Shown: positions 24,540 to 32,969 of the stretch, in pieces
How positions within the stretch are numbered: the first letter of the stretch is position 1
Layout: the number at the start of each line of letters is the position of its first letter
Source: Chryseobacterium defluvii
Lineage (GTDB): Bacteria; Bacteroidota; Bacteroidia; Flavobacteriales; Weeksellaceae
NCBI RefSeq assembly: GCF_014204415.1
Contig: NZ_JACHLE010000005.1
Span: forward strand, 63,145 to 127,144
Direction of reading: 5' to 3'
Length of the DNA: 64,000 nucleotides
Translations under genes and position numbers: made by a program
The notes under the pieces: generated by a model
Database searches by the model: none
What the model was told of the DNA's origin: nothing
What the model saw: the letters and a program-made list of their open reading frames with translations, nothing else

Positions 24540-25346
24540 ATGGCGAAGAAAAATATTTTCACCGATGCATTCGGGACACCTTATTTTTTAAAAAGGTTTA
24601 TTATTTTTATTTTGGGAGTGGTTTCTTACAGAAGATTCAACGGCTTTAATAAATTAAAAATAACCGGTACTGAGCACCTTGTGGATCTTCCGGATTCCAA
24701 TGTGCTGTTTGTTTCCAACCATCAGACGTATTTTGCGGATGTAGCAGCCATGTACCATGCATTCTGTGCCGTAAACAACGGATATCTGAACACCATTAAA
24801 AACCCGATCTATCTGCTGAACCCCAAAATCGACTTTTACTATGTAGCAGCTGAAGAGACCATGAATAAAGGTATTCTTCCAAAAATATTCAAGATTGCCG
24901 GTGCTGTAACAGTAAAAAGAACCTGGCGGGCTGAAGGCAAAAATGTCAACAGGATGGTAGACCTTACTGAGGTTGATAATATTATGAAGGCCTTAGACAA
25001 TGGCTGGGTAGCTACTTTCCCTCAGGGTACCACATCAGCTTTTGCCCAGGGAAGAAGAGGTACGGCAAAGCTGGTCAAAAACCAGCGCCCGATCGTGATC
25101 CCGATTAAAATTAACGGATTCAGGCGGGCTTTTGATAAAAAAGGACTCCGTGTAAAGGTAACAGGTGTAAAACCGACCATGGAATTTAAAGCCCCTCTGG
25201 ATATAGATTACGATAACGAAAATGCACACGAAATCTTACTGAAAATCATGACTGCCATTGAGCAGACCGAAGATTTCAATTTATTACACAATTATGATGA
25301 AGAACTTAAAGCTAAAAAATTAGAACAAAAGGACTCAGATAATTAA
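24540..25346 (+). CDS. PlsC-like glycerol acyltransferase with altered motifs
   Basis: A 268-residue membrane-associated acyltransferase. It has a hydrophobic N-terminal segment (about 18-30), the first PlsC motif as VSNHQTYFAD (His61, Asp67), a central block with LNPKIDFYYVAAEETM, and the third motif as FPQGTTS. The family transfers acyl chains to lysophosphatidate or related lipids at the inner membrane. Both motifs are unusual: there are five residues between His and Asp instead of four, and the third motif has Gln and Thr where FPEGTRS has Glu and Arg. A lipoprotein gene follows 12 bases later. Confidence 0.85.
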   Translation: MAKKNIFTDAFGTPYFLKRFIIFILGVVSYRRFNGFNKLKITGTEHLVDLPDSNVLFVSNHQTYFADVAAMYHAFCAVNNGYLNTIKNPIYLLNPKIDFYYVAAEETMNKGILPKIFKIAGAVTVKRTWRAEGKNVNRMVDLTEVDNIMKALDNGWVATFPQGTTSAFAQGRRGTAKLVKNQRPIVIPIKINGFRRAFDKKGLRVKVTGVKPTMEFKAPLDIDYDNENAHEILLKIMTAIEQTEDFNLLHNYDEELKAKKLEQKDSDN

Positions 25347-25358
25347 AGTAAATCAGAT

Positions 25359-25796
25359 ATGAAAACAATAGCGGGGATCTTATTTGCGATCATAGTATTA
25401 GTTTCATGCAACAGTCAGAAAGCATATTCGGATTTTGATATAAGTTATTCAAGAAGCGGAGGATTTGCTCCGATATACGAGAATTTATTGATAAAAAATG
25501 ATAAAGCGCACTACTCTTTTGAAGGGCAGGGGAAAAAGTATAAACAGGATTTTAAAATTTCCGGCGAAGATTTAAAAAAGCTGAATAACACTCTTTCCCA
25601 GAATAATTTCAGAAGTATACAGGAAGACCGTAAAAAACTGTATGACCATATCACCACTTCTATCAATATCAAGAAAGGGCCTAATACGGGCAGCAAAACA
25701 GACGCCAGCTTGATCATGTCCAATTATAAAACAAACTGGGATAATATCCTGAATGTTTTTCAGGAAATCATTAATAACAATGTTAAAAAACAGTAA
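25359..25796 (+). CDS. small lipoprotein, unknown
   Basis: A 145-residue lipoprotein with lipobox LVSC (Cys17). The mature part is basic, with FDISYSRSGGFAPIYENLLIKNDKAHYSFEG then many Lys/Asn residues, and resembles a common uncharacterised Bacteroidota lipoprotein type with a ~110-residue beta-rich domain. It is placed between the acyltransferase and mpl, 6 bases before mpl, so the three are probably one operon. Function unknown. Confidence 0.7.
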   Translation: MKTIAGILFAIIVLVSCNSQKAYSDFDISYSRSGGFAPIYENLLIKNDKAHYSFEGQGKKYKQDFKISGEDLKKLNNTLSQNNFRSIQEDRKKLYDHITTSINIKKGPNTGSKTDASLIMSNYKTNWDNILNVFQEIINNNVKKQ

Positions 25797-25802
25797 AAGA
25801 AA

Positions 25803-27140
25803 TTGAAAACCCATTTCATTGCTATAGGCGGAAGTGCCATGCATAATCTTGCCATTGCGTTAAAAGATAAAGGATATCAGGTTACCGGCTCGGATGATGC
25901 CATTTTTGAGCCTTCAAAATCCCGGCTGGAAAAGAAAGGAATCCTACCCGAAGAAATGGGCTGGTTCCCGGAAAAGATCACTCCGGACATTGATGCCATC
26001 ATTCTTGGAATGCATGCCCATCAGGACAACCCTGAACTGGCAAGAGCTAAAGAGCTGGGTTTAAAAATATACTCCTACCCCGAATTTCTCTACGAACAAT
26101 CAAAAAATAAGACCCGTGTCGTGATCGCAGGCTCACACGGAAAAACTACGATAACCTCGATGATCCTTCATGTTTTGAGCTTTCATGAAAAAGATGTGGA
26201 TTTCATGGTTGGAGCACAATTAGAAGGTTTCGACTGTATGGTAAAACTCACGCAGGACAATGATTTTATGGTACTGGAAGGAGATGAATACCTTTCCTCT
26301 CCTATTGACCTTCGTTCAAAGTTTTTATTGTACCAGCCCAATATTGCTTTAATGAGTGGTATTGCATGGGATCATATTAATGTGTTCAAAACATTTGATG
26401 ATTATATAGAACAGTTCAGGAAATTTGTAGCAAGCATCACTCCCGGCGGTGTTTTGGTATATAACGAGGAAGACCCTGAAGTGGTAAAAGTAGTGGAAGG
26501 TGCGGAAAATTATTTCAGAAAAATCCCTTACAGAACTCCGGAATATGAGATCAGTAACGGAAAAGTATACCTGAAAACCGAAATGGGAGACATCCCGCTT
26601 TCTGTTTTTGGTGCCCACAACCTTCTGAATATGGAAGGAGCAAGGCATATCTGCCAGCAGCTGGGTATTATGGACGGAGATTTCTATGATGCGATCATGA
26701 GCTTCAAAGGGGCCTCAAAACGTCTTGAAAAAGTAGAAAGAGAAGATAAAGGAACGCTTTACAAAGATTTTGCGCATGCACCGAGTAAAGTGAAAGCAAC
26801 CGTGAAAGCATTTCAGGAACAGTTCAAGAATGAGAAGAAATATGGTTTCCTGGAGCTTCATACCTATTCAAGCTTAAATCCTGTCTTTTTAGAACAGTAT
26901 AATCACGCCATGGATGGCCTGGACGAAGCTGTGGTTTTCTATTCAGAAGATGCTTTAAAGATCAAAAGAATGGAACCTATATCTCCCGAGCTCATCAAAG
27001 AAAAATTCAAAAATGAAGCTTTAAAAGTATTTACCAATGCGGAAGAGCTTCATGCATACTGGGAAACTTTAGATAAAACCAAAGGAGTTTATTTGATGAT
27101 GAGTTCCGGTAACTTCGGCGGTCTGGATTTAACAAAATAA
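25803..27140 (+). CDS. mpl: UDP-N-acetylmuramate:L-alanyl-gamma-D-glutamyl-meso-diaminopimelate ligase
   Basis: A 445-residue Mur ligase-family enzyme that reattaches recycled murein tripeptide to UDP-MurNAc in the cytoplasm. Mpl features seen: N-terminal IAIGGSAMHNLAIALKDKGYQVTGSDD, the ATP loop AGSHGKTTITSMI (about 109-121), LEGDEYLSSPIDLRSKF, and the LEL/HTYSSLN block in the third domain. The start codon is TTG 25803; an in-frame stop lies just upstream and no ATG fits. It starts 6 bases after the lipoprotein gene. Confidence 0.95.
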   Translation: MKTHFIAIGGSAMHNLAIALKDKGYQVTGSDDAIFEPSKSRLEKKGILPEEMGWFPEKITPDIDAIILGMHAHQDNPELARAKELGLKIYSYPEFLYEQSKNKTRVVIAGSHGKTTITSMILHVLSFHEKDVDFMVGAQLEGFDCMVKLTQDNDFMVLEGDEYLSSPIDLRSKFLLYQPNIALMSGIAWDHINVFKTFDDYIEQFRKFVASITPGGVLVYNEEDPEVVKVVEGAENYFRKIPYRTPEYEISNGKVYLKTEMGDIPLSVFGAHNLLNMEGARHICQQLGIMDGDFYDAIMSFKGASKRLEKVEREDKGTLYKDFAHAPSKVKATVKAFQEQFKNEKKYGFLELHTYSSLNPVFLEQYNHAMDGLDEAVVFYSEDALKIKRMEPISPELIKEKFKNEALKVFTNAEELHAYWETLDKTKGVYLMMSSGNFGGLDLTK

Positions 27141-27149
27141 AATGTACGC

Positions 27150-27190
27150 TCTGTCATTCTGAACGGAACGCAGTGGAGTGAAGAATCTTA
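27150..27190. repeat. dispersed intergenic repeat, GTCATTCTGAACG type
   Basis: A ~40-base word (GTCATTCTGAACGGAACGCA then GTGGAGTGAAGAATCT) that recurs in altered form at 27310-27350 and, inverted, near 27370-27420. Confidence 0.55.
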
Positions 27191-27273
27191 TTGTAAAACC
27201 CTAATTATTTTAATTACACTTTAACAATTAGATTTTAAACCATTAAAGGGTATTTAAGATTTTAAAGATATTA

Positions 27274-27449
27274 AGAGCCTGTTTAAATTTTTAATTTCAA
27301 TTTGACAGGTTTGTCATTTTGAGCGAAACGAAGTGAAGTCAAAAAATCTTAAATATATGAATTTCAATAGATTCTTCATTCCATAATGCTTCGCAAAATT
27401 CCATTCAGAATGACAAAAAGAACTTTTAAATAAAATTTAAACAGGCTCT
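27274..27449. repeat. MITE-like element with 18-bp perfect terminal inverted repeats
   Basis: AGAGCCTGTTTAAATTTT (27274-27291) and its exact reverse complement (27432-27449) flank a 176-base segment without a gene. Inside, a second imperfect inverted repeat (TTTGTCATTTTGA / TCAGAATGACAAA) nests within the first. No clear target-site duplication is visible. The rest of the 27141-27562 gap holds a related repeat and a hairpin. Confidence 0.6.
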
Positions 27450-27458
27450 AAGTAATAA

Positions 27459-27489
27459 AGCTGTTTCAAAATTGAGACAGCTGATTTTT
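27459..27489 (+). terminator. hairpin with T tail
   Basis: AGCTGTTTCAA (27459-27469) pairs with TTGAGACAGCT (27472-27482) with one G-U pair, followed by GATTTTT. It can end transcription coming from mpl. Confidence 0.6.
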
Positions 27490-27562
27490 CTAAACGCAAA
27501 GTTTAATTGATTTAAAAACTTTACCTCTTAAAGATCAGCAGTAATAAGAATACTTCTTTGCG

Positions 27563-28633
27563 TTAAAATTTATCCGTTTCTTCACACTCCCGAATAAGCT
27601 TTTTTAAAATATCCTCCGTAGAAAGCTCACTGTAACGATGGATCGACTGCCCGGCCCAAATGCTTACGAAATCTGTATTTTTCAAAGCTTTTGAAACTTT
27701 TCTAAGCTCATTCGTCAATTTATTCTGGTAAGGATATGGCAAAATATATTCTGAACTCTCTAATGCTTGTATATACTTATTCTTAATTCCTCTTGCATAG
27801 CGCCCTGAAAAGCTTCTCGTTAAAACAATATCCTTTGCATTCACATTTTGAAGCCTTTCTTTTTCAAACGGCTGCAAAGCACTTTCTTCAGAAGCCAATA
27901 ACATGCTTCCTACCTGAAACCCCTGTGCTCCTAATTCTTTGGAAGCTTTTAATGTTTGGGCATTGTAGATCCCTCCGGCATAGATCAAAGGAACATTCAC
28001 CCGATCATCAACCTGTGCCAGTAAAGACAACCCTCCGATCCGGAGAATATCCTCAGCGTTAAACGTTCCCCTGTGTCCCCCCGCTTCAATTCCCTGCACA
28101 CAGATCATATCAATCCCCGAATTCTCCAGGATCAGAGCTTCCTCAACTGAAGTACAGGTCCCGATAAGGGTAACCTCATTTTCTTTCAGCTTCCGGATAC
28201 TTTCATCATCAAGGTTCCCAAAAGTGAAACTTACAATCTTGCAGTTCTCATCATTAATCACATCGATCTGCTCATGATATCCATTTATCTTAATGTCTTC
28301 AAGACCGGGAAGATGAACGTTTATATTATTTTCTTCAGCAAGTTGCTCTATAAACAGTTTTGTTCTGATATACCCGGCTTTTAACGATTCTGTAATTTCA
28401 GGGATATGATGCACAAAAATATTTACGGCAAAAGGCTGATCGGTCAGCTTTTTTGTTTGCCTGATCAGATCAGCAGACTGATCCGCAGAAAGATCCGCCA
28501 ATGCCAGAGAACCGAGGCATCCGGCCCTTGCGGTGGCAGAGACCATTTGTGGTGTGCTTACTCCAAACATCGGAGCCTGGATAACAGGATATCTGATATT
28601 GAATTTCTTACTGATAGTATCCGGCCAAAGCAT
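27563..28633 (-). CDS. nitronate monooxygenase-type FMN oxidoreductase
   Basis: A 356-residue TIM-barrel FMN enzyme (2-nitropropane dioxygenase/NMO family) that oxidises alkyl nitronates or reduces quinones or enoyl compounds. Family marks are YPVIQAPMFGVSTP at the N-terminus, ARAGCLGSLALADL, the catalytic-His segment GIEAGGHRGTF, and the phosphate-binding IYAGGIYNAQT and GAQGFQVGSML. Length is normal. The AlkD-like gene lies upstream with a 38-base gap, so they may be co-transcribed. The substrate cannot be told from sequence. Confidence 0.88.
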   Translation of the reverse strand: MLWPDTISKKFNIRYPVIQAPMFGVSTPQMVSATARAGCLGSLALADLSADQSADLIRQTKKLTDQPFAVNIFVHHIPEITESLKAGYIRTKLFIEQLAEENNINVHLPGLEDIKINGYHEQIDVINDENCKIVSFTFGNLDDESIRKLKENEVTLIGTCTSVEEALILENSGIDMICVQGIEAGGHRGTFNAEDILRIGGLSLLAQVDDRVNVPLIYAGGIYNAQTLKASKELGAQGFQVGSMLLASEESALQPFEKERLQNVNAKDIVLTRSFSGRYARGIKNKYIQALESSEYILPYPYQNKLTNELRKVSKALKNTDFVSIWAGQSIHRYSELSTEDILKKLIRECEETDKF

Positions 28634-28671
28634 AGTATTTATTTTATTGATATGAAAAAAAGAAGCAATAT

Positions 28672-29373
28672 TTATTGCTTCCTTAGTTCTTTATAATATT
28701 TTTTTGTCTCTGCGCCCAGTTTCTCTATTGCATAGGAAAATGTTGCTGAAGGCATTGTTTTCACATAAGCATCCAGAAAAGAGAGTAATTTCTTATAATC
28801 CTTTTTCCCGGCTTCCCTTACCCAGCTTCCTACGGCTTTATTCACCAGATCATCAGGATCATGAACAAGGATTTCAGCAATTTTAAATGTATCATCCGTC
28901 TCATTCTTCCTGATAAACGCATGAGTGCTGACTATAGCCGTCCTTCTTTTCCAGGGACTTTTGGATTTTGCCAGCTCATACAGAATATCTCTGGGTTTAT
29001 CGATCAGATACTCCCCAATGATATTCCTTGCTGCCCTGTCTACAAAATCCCAATTGTTCAGACGGTCATGACGCAGGAGATACAGGTCAAAAAGCTCTTT
29101 TCTCTTTTCTGGGGTAACCTTTTTATGGCCAGCCTGAAAATCCATAATACTTACCGCCCCCATTCTCACTTCATAGAAATCGCTGTCCAATAGAATATTG
29201 ACCTCATCCAAAGGCATCGCCGAAAATTCTCTCGCCGTGTTGAAAACATCCCCAAATTTCACCCCGAAGTGTTTTGTAACCCCATCATTCCCTTTGAAAA
29301 ATTTTTCAACCTTATTGATCTCTTTCTCATTAATGAATAATGAAAGCCTTTCTACGAACTGTTCTGCCGTCAT
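28672..29373 (-). CDS. AlkD-like DNA alkylation repair glycosylase
   Basis: A 233-residue all-helical HEAT-like repeat protein. It carries the AlkD active-site pattern: NNWDFVDRAARN with Trp108 and Asp112, the Arg pair in SPWKRRTAIVST, and GSWVREAGKK with Trp184. AlkD removes positively charged N3/N7-alkylated bases without flipping them. Length fits the family. It stands between the aldo/keto reductase and the nitronate monooxygenase genes. Confidence 0.88.
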   Translation of the reverse strand: MTAEQFVERLSLFINEKEINKVEKFFKGNDGVTKHFGVKFGDVFNTAREFSAMPLDEVNILLDSDFYEVRMGAVSIMDFQAGHKKVTPEKRKELFDLYLLRHDRLNNWDFVDRAARNIIGEYLIDKPRDILYELAKSKSPWKRRTAIVSTHAFIRKNETDDTFKIAEILVHDPDDLVNKAVGSWVREAGKKDYKKLLSFLDAYVKTMPSATFSYAIEKLGAETKKYYKELRKQ

Positions 29374-29398
29374 AATTGTTTTTTATTCAGATTTTATT

Positions 29399-29457
29399 CC
29401 CGCAGATTATACAGATCCAGTAACGCAATCATCTGCGTTATCTGCAAAATCTGCGGG
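29399..29457. repeat. dispersed 60-bp palindromic repeat, copy 1
   Basis: Ends CCCGCAGATT and AATCTGCGGG are perfect inverted copies around CAATCATCTGCG. A second copy, clearly related along its whole length, lies at 35777-35837. Confidence 0.7.
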
Positions 29458-29470
29458 AGTACAAAAAAAA

Positions 29471-30346
29471 TCAAATATCCGCTACGGAATTCAGCATTTT
29501 TTGCTCCCATTCAGGATCTTTAGGATCAAAGAACAATCTTTTTCCGGTATCCAGAGAACGTACCACATTCATTTCATCCTCCGTCAGCCCAAAATCAAAA
29601 ACATTGAAATTTTCTTCAATTCTTGAAGGCGTAACAGACTTTGGAATAACTACAAACCCCTCCTGCAAATGCCATCTTAAGATGACCTGTGCCGTTGTTT
29701 TATGATACTTTTCAGCAACAGCCTTTAAAGCTTCATTATTCAAAAGCTCTGCATTCCCGTTTCCAAGAGGACTCCACGGCTGTGTTATGATATTATTTTC
29801 CCGGCCATATACCTGCAGTTCCTTTTGCTGGAAAACCGGGTGCAGTTCGATCTGATTAATGACGGGAAGAATTGATGAATTGGCTTTCAGCTCTTCTAAT
29901 TTTTCAACCGTGAAATTACATACCCCAATCGCTTTGATCTTCCCTTCATGATACAGCTCTTCCAAGGCTTTCCAGGCTCCTAAGAAATCCCCGAAAGGCC
30001 AGTGAAGCAGATACATATCCAGATAATCCATCTGTAGCCTGTCCAATGTCCTACGGAATGCGCTTTTTGCCTTTTCATACCCGTGATCCTGAACCCAGAG
30101 TTTTGAGGTAATAAACAGTTCATCCCTGCTCACTCCGCTGTTTTTCACGGCATTTCCAACGGCCGTTTCATTCAGGTAAATAGAAGCCGTATCGATCATT
30201 CTGTATCCCGTCTGAATAGCTTTGATCACAGCATTTTCACACTCTTTCATATCTTCCATCTGCCAGACCCCGAAACCTAAAGCCGGGATATCAACTCCGT
30301 TATTCAATGTAACAACCGGCTGCCCCGTGTATGTTTTCTGTTGCAT
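29471..30346 (-). CDS. aldo/keto reductase
   Basis: A 291-residue NADPH-dependent TIM-barrel reductase. The family signatures are GYRMIDTASIYLNETAVG (Asp and Tyr of the catalytic tetrad), YLLHWPFG (active-site His) and VIPKSVTPSRIEENFNVFDF (coenzyme-binding Lys). It resembles the plant/bacterial 2,5-diketo-gluconate reductase group used for aldehydes and ketones. I start at ATG 30346 (MQQKTYTGQPVVTLNNGV), because the 16 codons before it show no family similarity. Confidence 0.92.
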   Translation of the reverse strand: MQQKTYTGQPVVTLNNGVDIPALGFGVWQMEDMKECENAVIKAIQTGYRMIDTASIYLNETAVGNAVKNSGVSRDELFITSKLWVQDHGYEKAKSAFRRTLDRLQMDYLDMYLLHWPFGDFLGAWKALEELYHEGKIKAIGVCNFTVEKLEELKANSSILPVINQIELHPVFQQKELQVYGRENNIITQPWSPLGNGNAELLNNEALKAVAEKYHKTTAQVILRWHLQEGFVVIPKSVTPSRIEENFNVFDFGLTEDEMNVVRSLDTGKRLFFDPKDPEWEQKMLNSVADI

Positions 30347-30463
30347 AATTCCTCGTTTTATTTTTTTATTTAACGTAAAACAAAGTTGCGACAAAAAATC
30401 GAAATTCTGTATTACTTTCGATTGATTGCTTTATTTTTAAACTACCCCGTCTTTTTGCTGTGC

Positions 30464-30489
30464 AAAAATCCACCCCTTCAAAGAAGGGG
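30464..30489 (-). terminator. terminator after the GNAT gene
   Basis: On the minus strand CCCCTTC TTT GAAGGGG is followed by TGGATTTTT. It lies in the gap after the acetyltransferase stop and before the aldo/keto reductase gene. Confidence 0.6.
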
Positions 30490-30553
30490 AATTTTAATCA
30501 GATAAATGGTTTAAATTAAGGATATAATAATAATAGTTTATCCTTTGCTTTGA

Positions 30554-31057
30554 TTAAAATTTTTCAATTTTGTAAATAACTCCTTTAGACCCGTTGAAAT
30601 CAAACTCCTTTTCAAAACTCAGCCCGATCTTCTGAAGCACTTTGATGGATGCAGCATTTTCTGCCATAGCTCTGCCGATAATCCTTTTCAGGTCCAGTTC
30701 TTCAAAACCGTACCGGATACACGCTTCTGCACTTTCCGTTGCAAGCCCTTTATTCCAGTACTCTTCAAAAAATCTGAAACCAATGTCCGTTTCACCGGAA
30801 TTCTTATCGTATTTCAAACCGCACCAGCCAAGAAATTGGTGGTTCTGTTTACAGATCACCGCCCATCTCCCAAAACCATTGATCTGATAATCCCCATAGT
30901 TTTTTAAGAATTCCCTTGCTTCTTCAATATTTGTAAAAGATACATCACCGGTATATCTTATAACGTTCGGATTTTGATTGAGCCTATAAAAACTTTCCGC
31001 ATCATCTGTCGTTAATTCTCTTAATAGAAGCCTGTCTGTTTCTAAAATTTTCTTCAT
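30554..31057 (-). CDS. GNAT-family N-acetyltransferase, RimJ/RimL type
   Basis: A 167-residue GNAT enzyme using acetyl-CoA. It shows the RimJ/L layout: LETDRLLLRELTTDDAESFYRLNQNPNVIRYTG at the start, the pyrophosphate-binding strand-loop KGLATESAEACIRYGFEEL, and RIIGRAMAENAASIKVLQKIGL. Such enzymes acetylate protein N-termini or small amines; the target is unknown. It lies 10 bases from the LysR gene on the same strand and is probably co-transcribed with it. Confidence 0.9.
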   Translation of the reverse strand: MKKILETDRLLLRELTTDDAESFYRLNQNPNVIRYTGDVSFTNIEEAREFLKNYGDYQINGFGRWAVICKQNHQFLGWCGLKYDKNSGETDIGFRFFEEYWNKGLATESAEACIRYGFEELDLKRIIGRAMAENAASIKVLQKIGLSFEKEFDFNGSKGVIYKIEKF

Positions 31058-31067
31058 CTCAATTGGA

Positions 31068-31961
31068 TTATTTCATTACCTGCCTGAACAGCCCTTTGAT
31101 ATGATCGATCTCCGTAGGATAATTGGTATTTTTCCTGCATCCGAAATACAAAGTATTCTTTAACTTCTTCTCTCCTTCCCAGATCAATTTGATCTCTCCG
31201 CTTTCAATTTCATTCCTGCATAAAAAATCAGGGACCACAGCCAGCCCGGTTCCACCCTTCAGGCATCGGATAATAGAATTTAAATTGGGAACGATATAAT
31301 TAGGTCGGAAATTCGGCTTGTGCCTAAAGTTTAAGATCCAGAACTGGAAAAGATGCTCCATATCTCCTGTCGTTCCGTACCATTTTTCCTGTTTCAGCCA
31401 TTCTTCAGCATGCTCAGTTCCTTTTTTCACTACTTTTTTAAAACTCTCCGTATCAATATACTTTCCGCCTACCAAAATGATCTGTTCCGATGAAAAAGCT
31501 TCATGCAGGATATTGGGAGACACTCCTTTTTTAGGGGTAATAATTAAATCCAAAATCCCTTTATCCAACTGATCCAGCATTTCCGGATATTCTCCGAAAC
31601 AGATGATAAGATTGAAAGGCAAAGTGGAGACATACTGCTCTAAAGTGGTCTGAAAGGTCTCAAAGCACATTCCCACACTGATGGTCGGGGTAAGTTTCTC
31701 TGTAGACTTCTGGAAATTTTTTTCCACATCCTCCAGTTTTGCCAATGGTTCAAATACCGCATTGAACAAAACTTTTCCCCTTTCGGTAGGAATCATTTTC
31801 CGGCCTGTCCTGTCAAACAGTTTGTAGCCTACATAGGCTTCCAATGAACTTAAATGCAGGCTCACCCCCGGTTGCGAAATAAATAAGGCATCTGCTGCTC
31901 CGGTAAGCGTTCCGGTCTTGTATATAGCCTTAAAGGTTCGATACCATTCTAAATTAACCAT
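31068..31961 (-). CDS. LysR-family transcription regulator
   Basis: A 297-residue regulator. The N-terminal winged helix reads WYRTFKAIYKTGTLTGAADALFISQPGVSLHLSSLEAYVG, and the C-terminal part is a periplasmic-binding-type effector domain (ISVGMCFETFQ..., ILVGGKYIDTE...). I start at ATG 31961 because the -7 box of the gene lies at 31986-31993, inside the longer open frame. It is divergent from the quinone reductase operon and presumably controls it in response to a redox-active or electrophilic compound. The GNAT gene follows. Confidence 0.9.
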   Translation of the reverse strand: MVNLEWYRTFKAIYKTGTLTGAADALFISQPGVSLHLSSLEAYVGYKLFDRTGRKMIPTERGKVLFNAVFEPLAKLEDVEKNFQKSTEKLTPTISVGMCFETFQTTLEQYVSTLPFNLIICFGEYPEMLDQLDKGILDLIITPKKGVSPNILHEAFSSEQIILVGGKYIDTESFKKVVKKGTEHAEEWLKQEKWYGTTGDMEHLFQFWILNFRHKPNFRPNYIVPNLNSIIRCLKGGTGLAVVPDFLCRNEIESGEIKLIWEGEKKLKNTLYFGCRKNTNYPTEIDHIKGLFRQVMK

Positions 31962-31985
31962 GATTAAACTATTATAATTATGATA

Positions 31986-31993
31986 CAAATGTA
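31986..31993 (-). promoter_or_regulatory. -7 box of the LysR gene
   Basis: TACATTTG on the minus strand, 24 bases before ATG 31961. Next to it, ATAATTTATATTAT (31993-32006) is a small palindrome that could be the LysR operator between the two divergent promoters. Confidence 0.55.
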
Positions 31994-32029
31994 TAATTTA
32001 TATTATTTTTATTATACAAAAATCGAAGC

Positions 32030-32037
32030 TAATTTTG
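32030..32037 (+). promoter_or_regulatory. -7 box of the quinone reductase operon
   Basis: TAATTTTG, exact TAnnTTTG, 28 bases before ATG 32066. Confidence 0.6.
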
Positions 32038-32065
32038 CATTGTAAAATTTAACATTCTAAAAGCA

Positions 32066-32680
32066 ATGAAAAAAGTATTGATAATCAACGGCGGGCAAAA
32101 CTTCGGGCATTCCGGAGGAAAATATAACACAACGATCACGGAAAATACTCTGGAGGTCTTAAAAGGATTTGAAAATGTGGAAGTGAAAATCACCAACGTA
32201 GATGAGGGCTATAACGGCGATGAAGAAGTCCAGAAATTCGTTTGGGCAGATTATATCATCTATCACACTCCTATCTGGTGGTTTCAGCTTCCGAACGGCT
32301 TAAAAAAGTATATTGATGAAGTTTTCACGGCAGGGCACGCCAAAGGAATTTATATGAGCGATGGAAGAAGTGCAGAAAACCCGCAGATCAATTACGGAAC
32401 CGGAGGTATGCTGGGCGGAAGGAAATATATGGTAACCACAAGCTGGAATGCACCTGCCACCGCATTTACCCTCCCCGGAGAATTTTTTAACGAAACAAGT
32501 GTGGATAACGGGCCGTTATTTGGCTTCCACAGAATGAATGCCTTTGTATCATTGAAAAAAATGGAAAGCTTTCATTTCCACGATGTAGAAAAGAATGCAA
32601 ATGTAGAACGCGATATGGAGCTTTACAGAGAGCATCTTAAAAATGTTTTTGAAAAAGAATTAAAACCCCAGTTGGTATAA
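32066..32680 (+). CDS. MdaB-like NADPH:quinone oxidoreductase
   Basis: A 204-residue flavodoxin-fold enzyme. It starts KKVLIINGGQNFGHSGGKYN (FAD-binding loop), continues with WADYIIYHTPIWWFQLPNGLKKYIDEVF and the NTTSWNAP-like block (VTTSWNAPATAF), and has the MdaB length. MdaB reduces quinones with two electrons, which avoids semiquinone cycling. The next gene encodes a YgiN-like quinol monooxygenase, the same pairing as mdaB-ygiN in E. coli, and the two overlap by one base (TAATG). Confidence 0.9.
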   Translation: MKKVLIINGGQNFGHSGGKYNTTITENTLEVLKGFENVEVKITNVDEGYNGDEEVQKFVWADYIIYHTPIWWFQLPNGLKKYIDEVFTAGHAKGIYMSDGRSAENPQINYGTGGMLGGRKYMVTTSWNAPATAFTLPGEFFNETSVDNGPLFGFHRMNAFVSLKKMESFHFHDVEKNANVERDMELYREHLKNVFEKELKPQLV

Positions 32681-32967
32681 TGAAGATCTATCTTACAGCC
32701 ATTATAAAATCTAAAGAGGAATATCAGGCAGAAGTCTTGGAAGTTCTCCGGAATATGGTAAAGGAAACCAGAAAAGAAGAGGCATGCGAATTGTATAACC
32801 TTCATCAGGGAATCGAAGATAAAAACCAGTTTATTTTCTATGAAATATGGAAAGACGCGGATGGATTGTCCCAACATAACGAGCAACCGTACATTCAGGC
32901 TTTTGGAGCTTTGATTGATGAGAAACTACAGGAGAAACCCCAAATCTATACCACACACATTATTTAA
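32680..32967 (+). CDS. YgiN-like putative quinol monooxygenase (ABM domain)
   Basis: A 95-residue dimeric ferredoxin-like ABM protein. The start MKIYLTAIIKSKEEYQAEVLEVL, the ETRKEEACELYNLHQGIED segment and FYEIWKDADGLSQHNEQPYIQAF are typical of YgiN/ABM enzymes that oxidise quinols without cofactors. It overlaps the MdaB-like gene by one base and is followed by a DJ-1/PfpI gene after 2 bases, so the three are translationally linked. The physiological quinol is unknown. Confidence 0.9.
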   Translation: MKIYLTAIIKSKEEYQAEVLEVLRNMVKETRKEEACELYNLHQGIEDKNQFIFYEIWKDADGLSQHNEQPYIQAFGALIDEKLQEKPQIYTTHII

Positions 32968-32969
32968 AT

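Noticed and set aside
27150..27450. Repeated GTCATTCTGAACG words considered as CRISPR repeats
   Set aside because: Only two or three imperfect copies in mixed orientations with irregular spacing and no cas genes.
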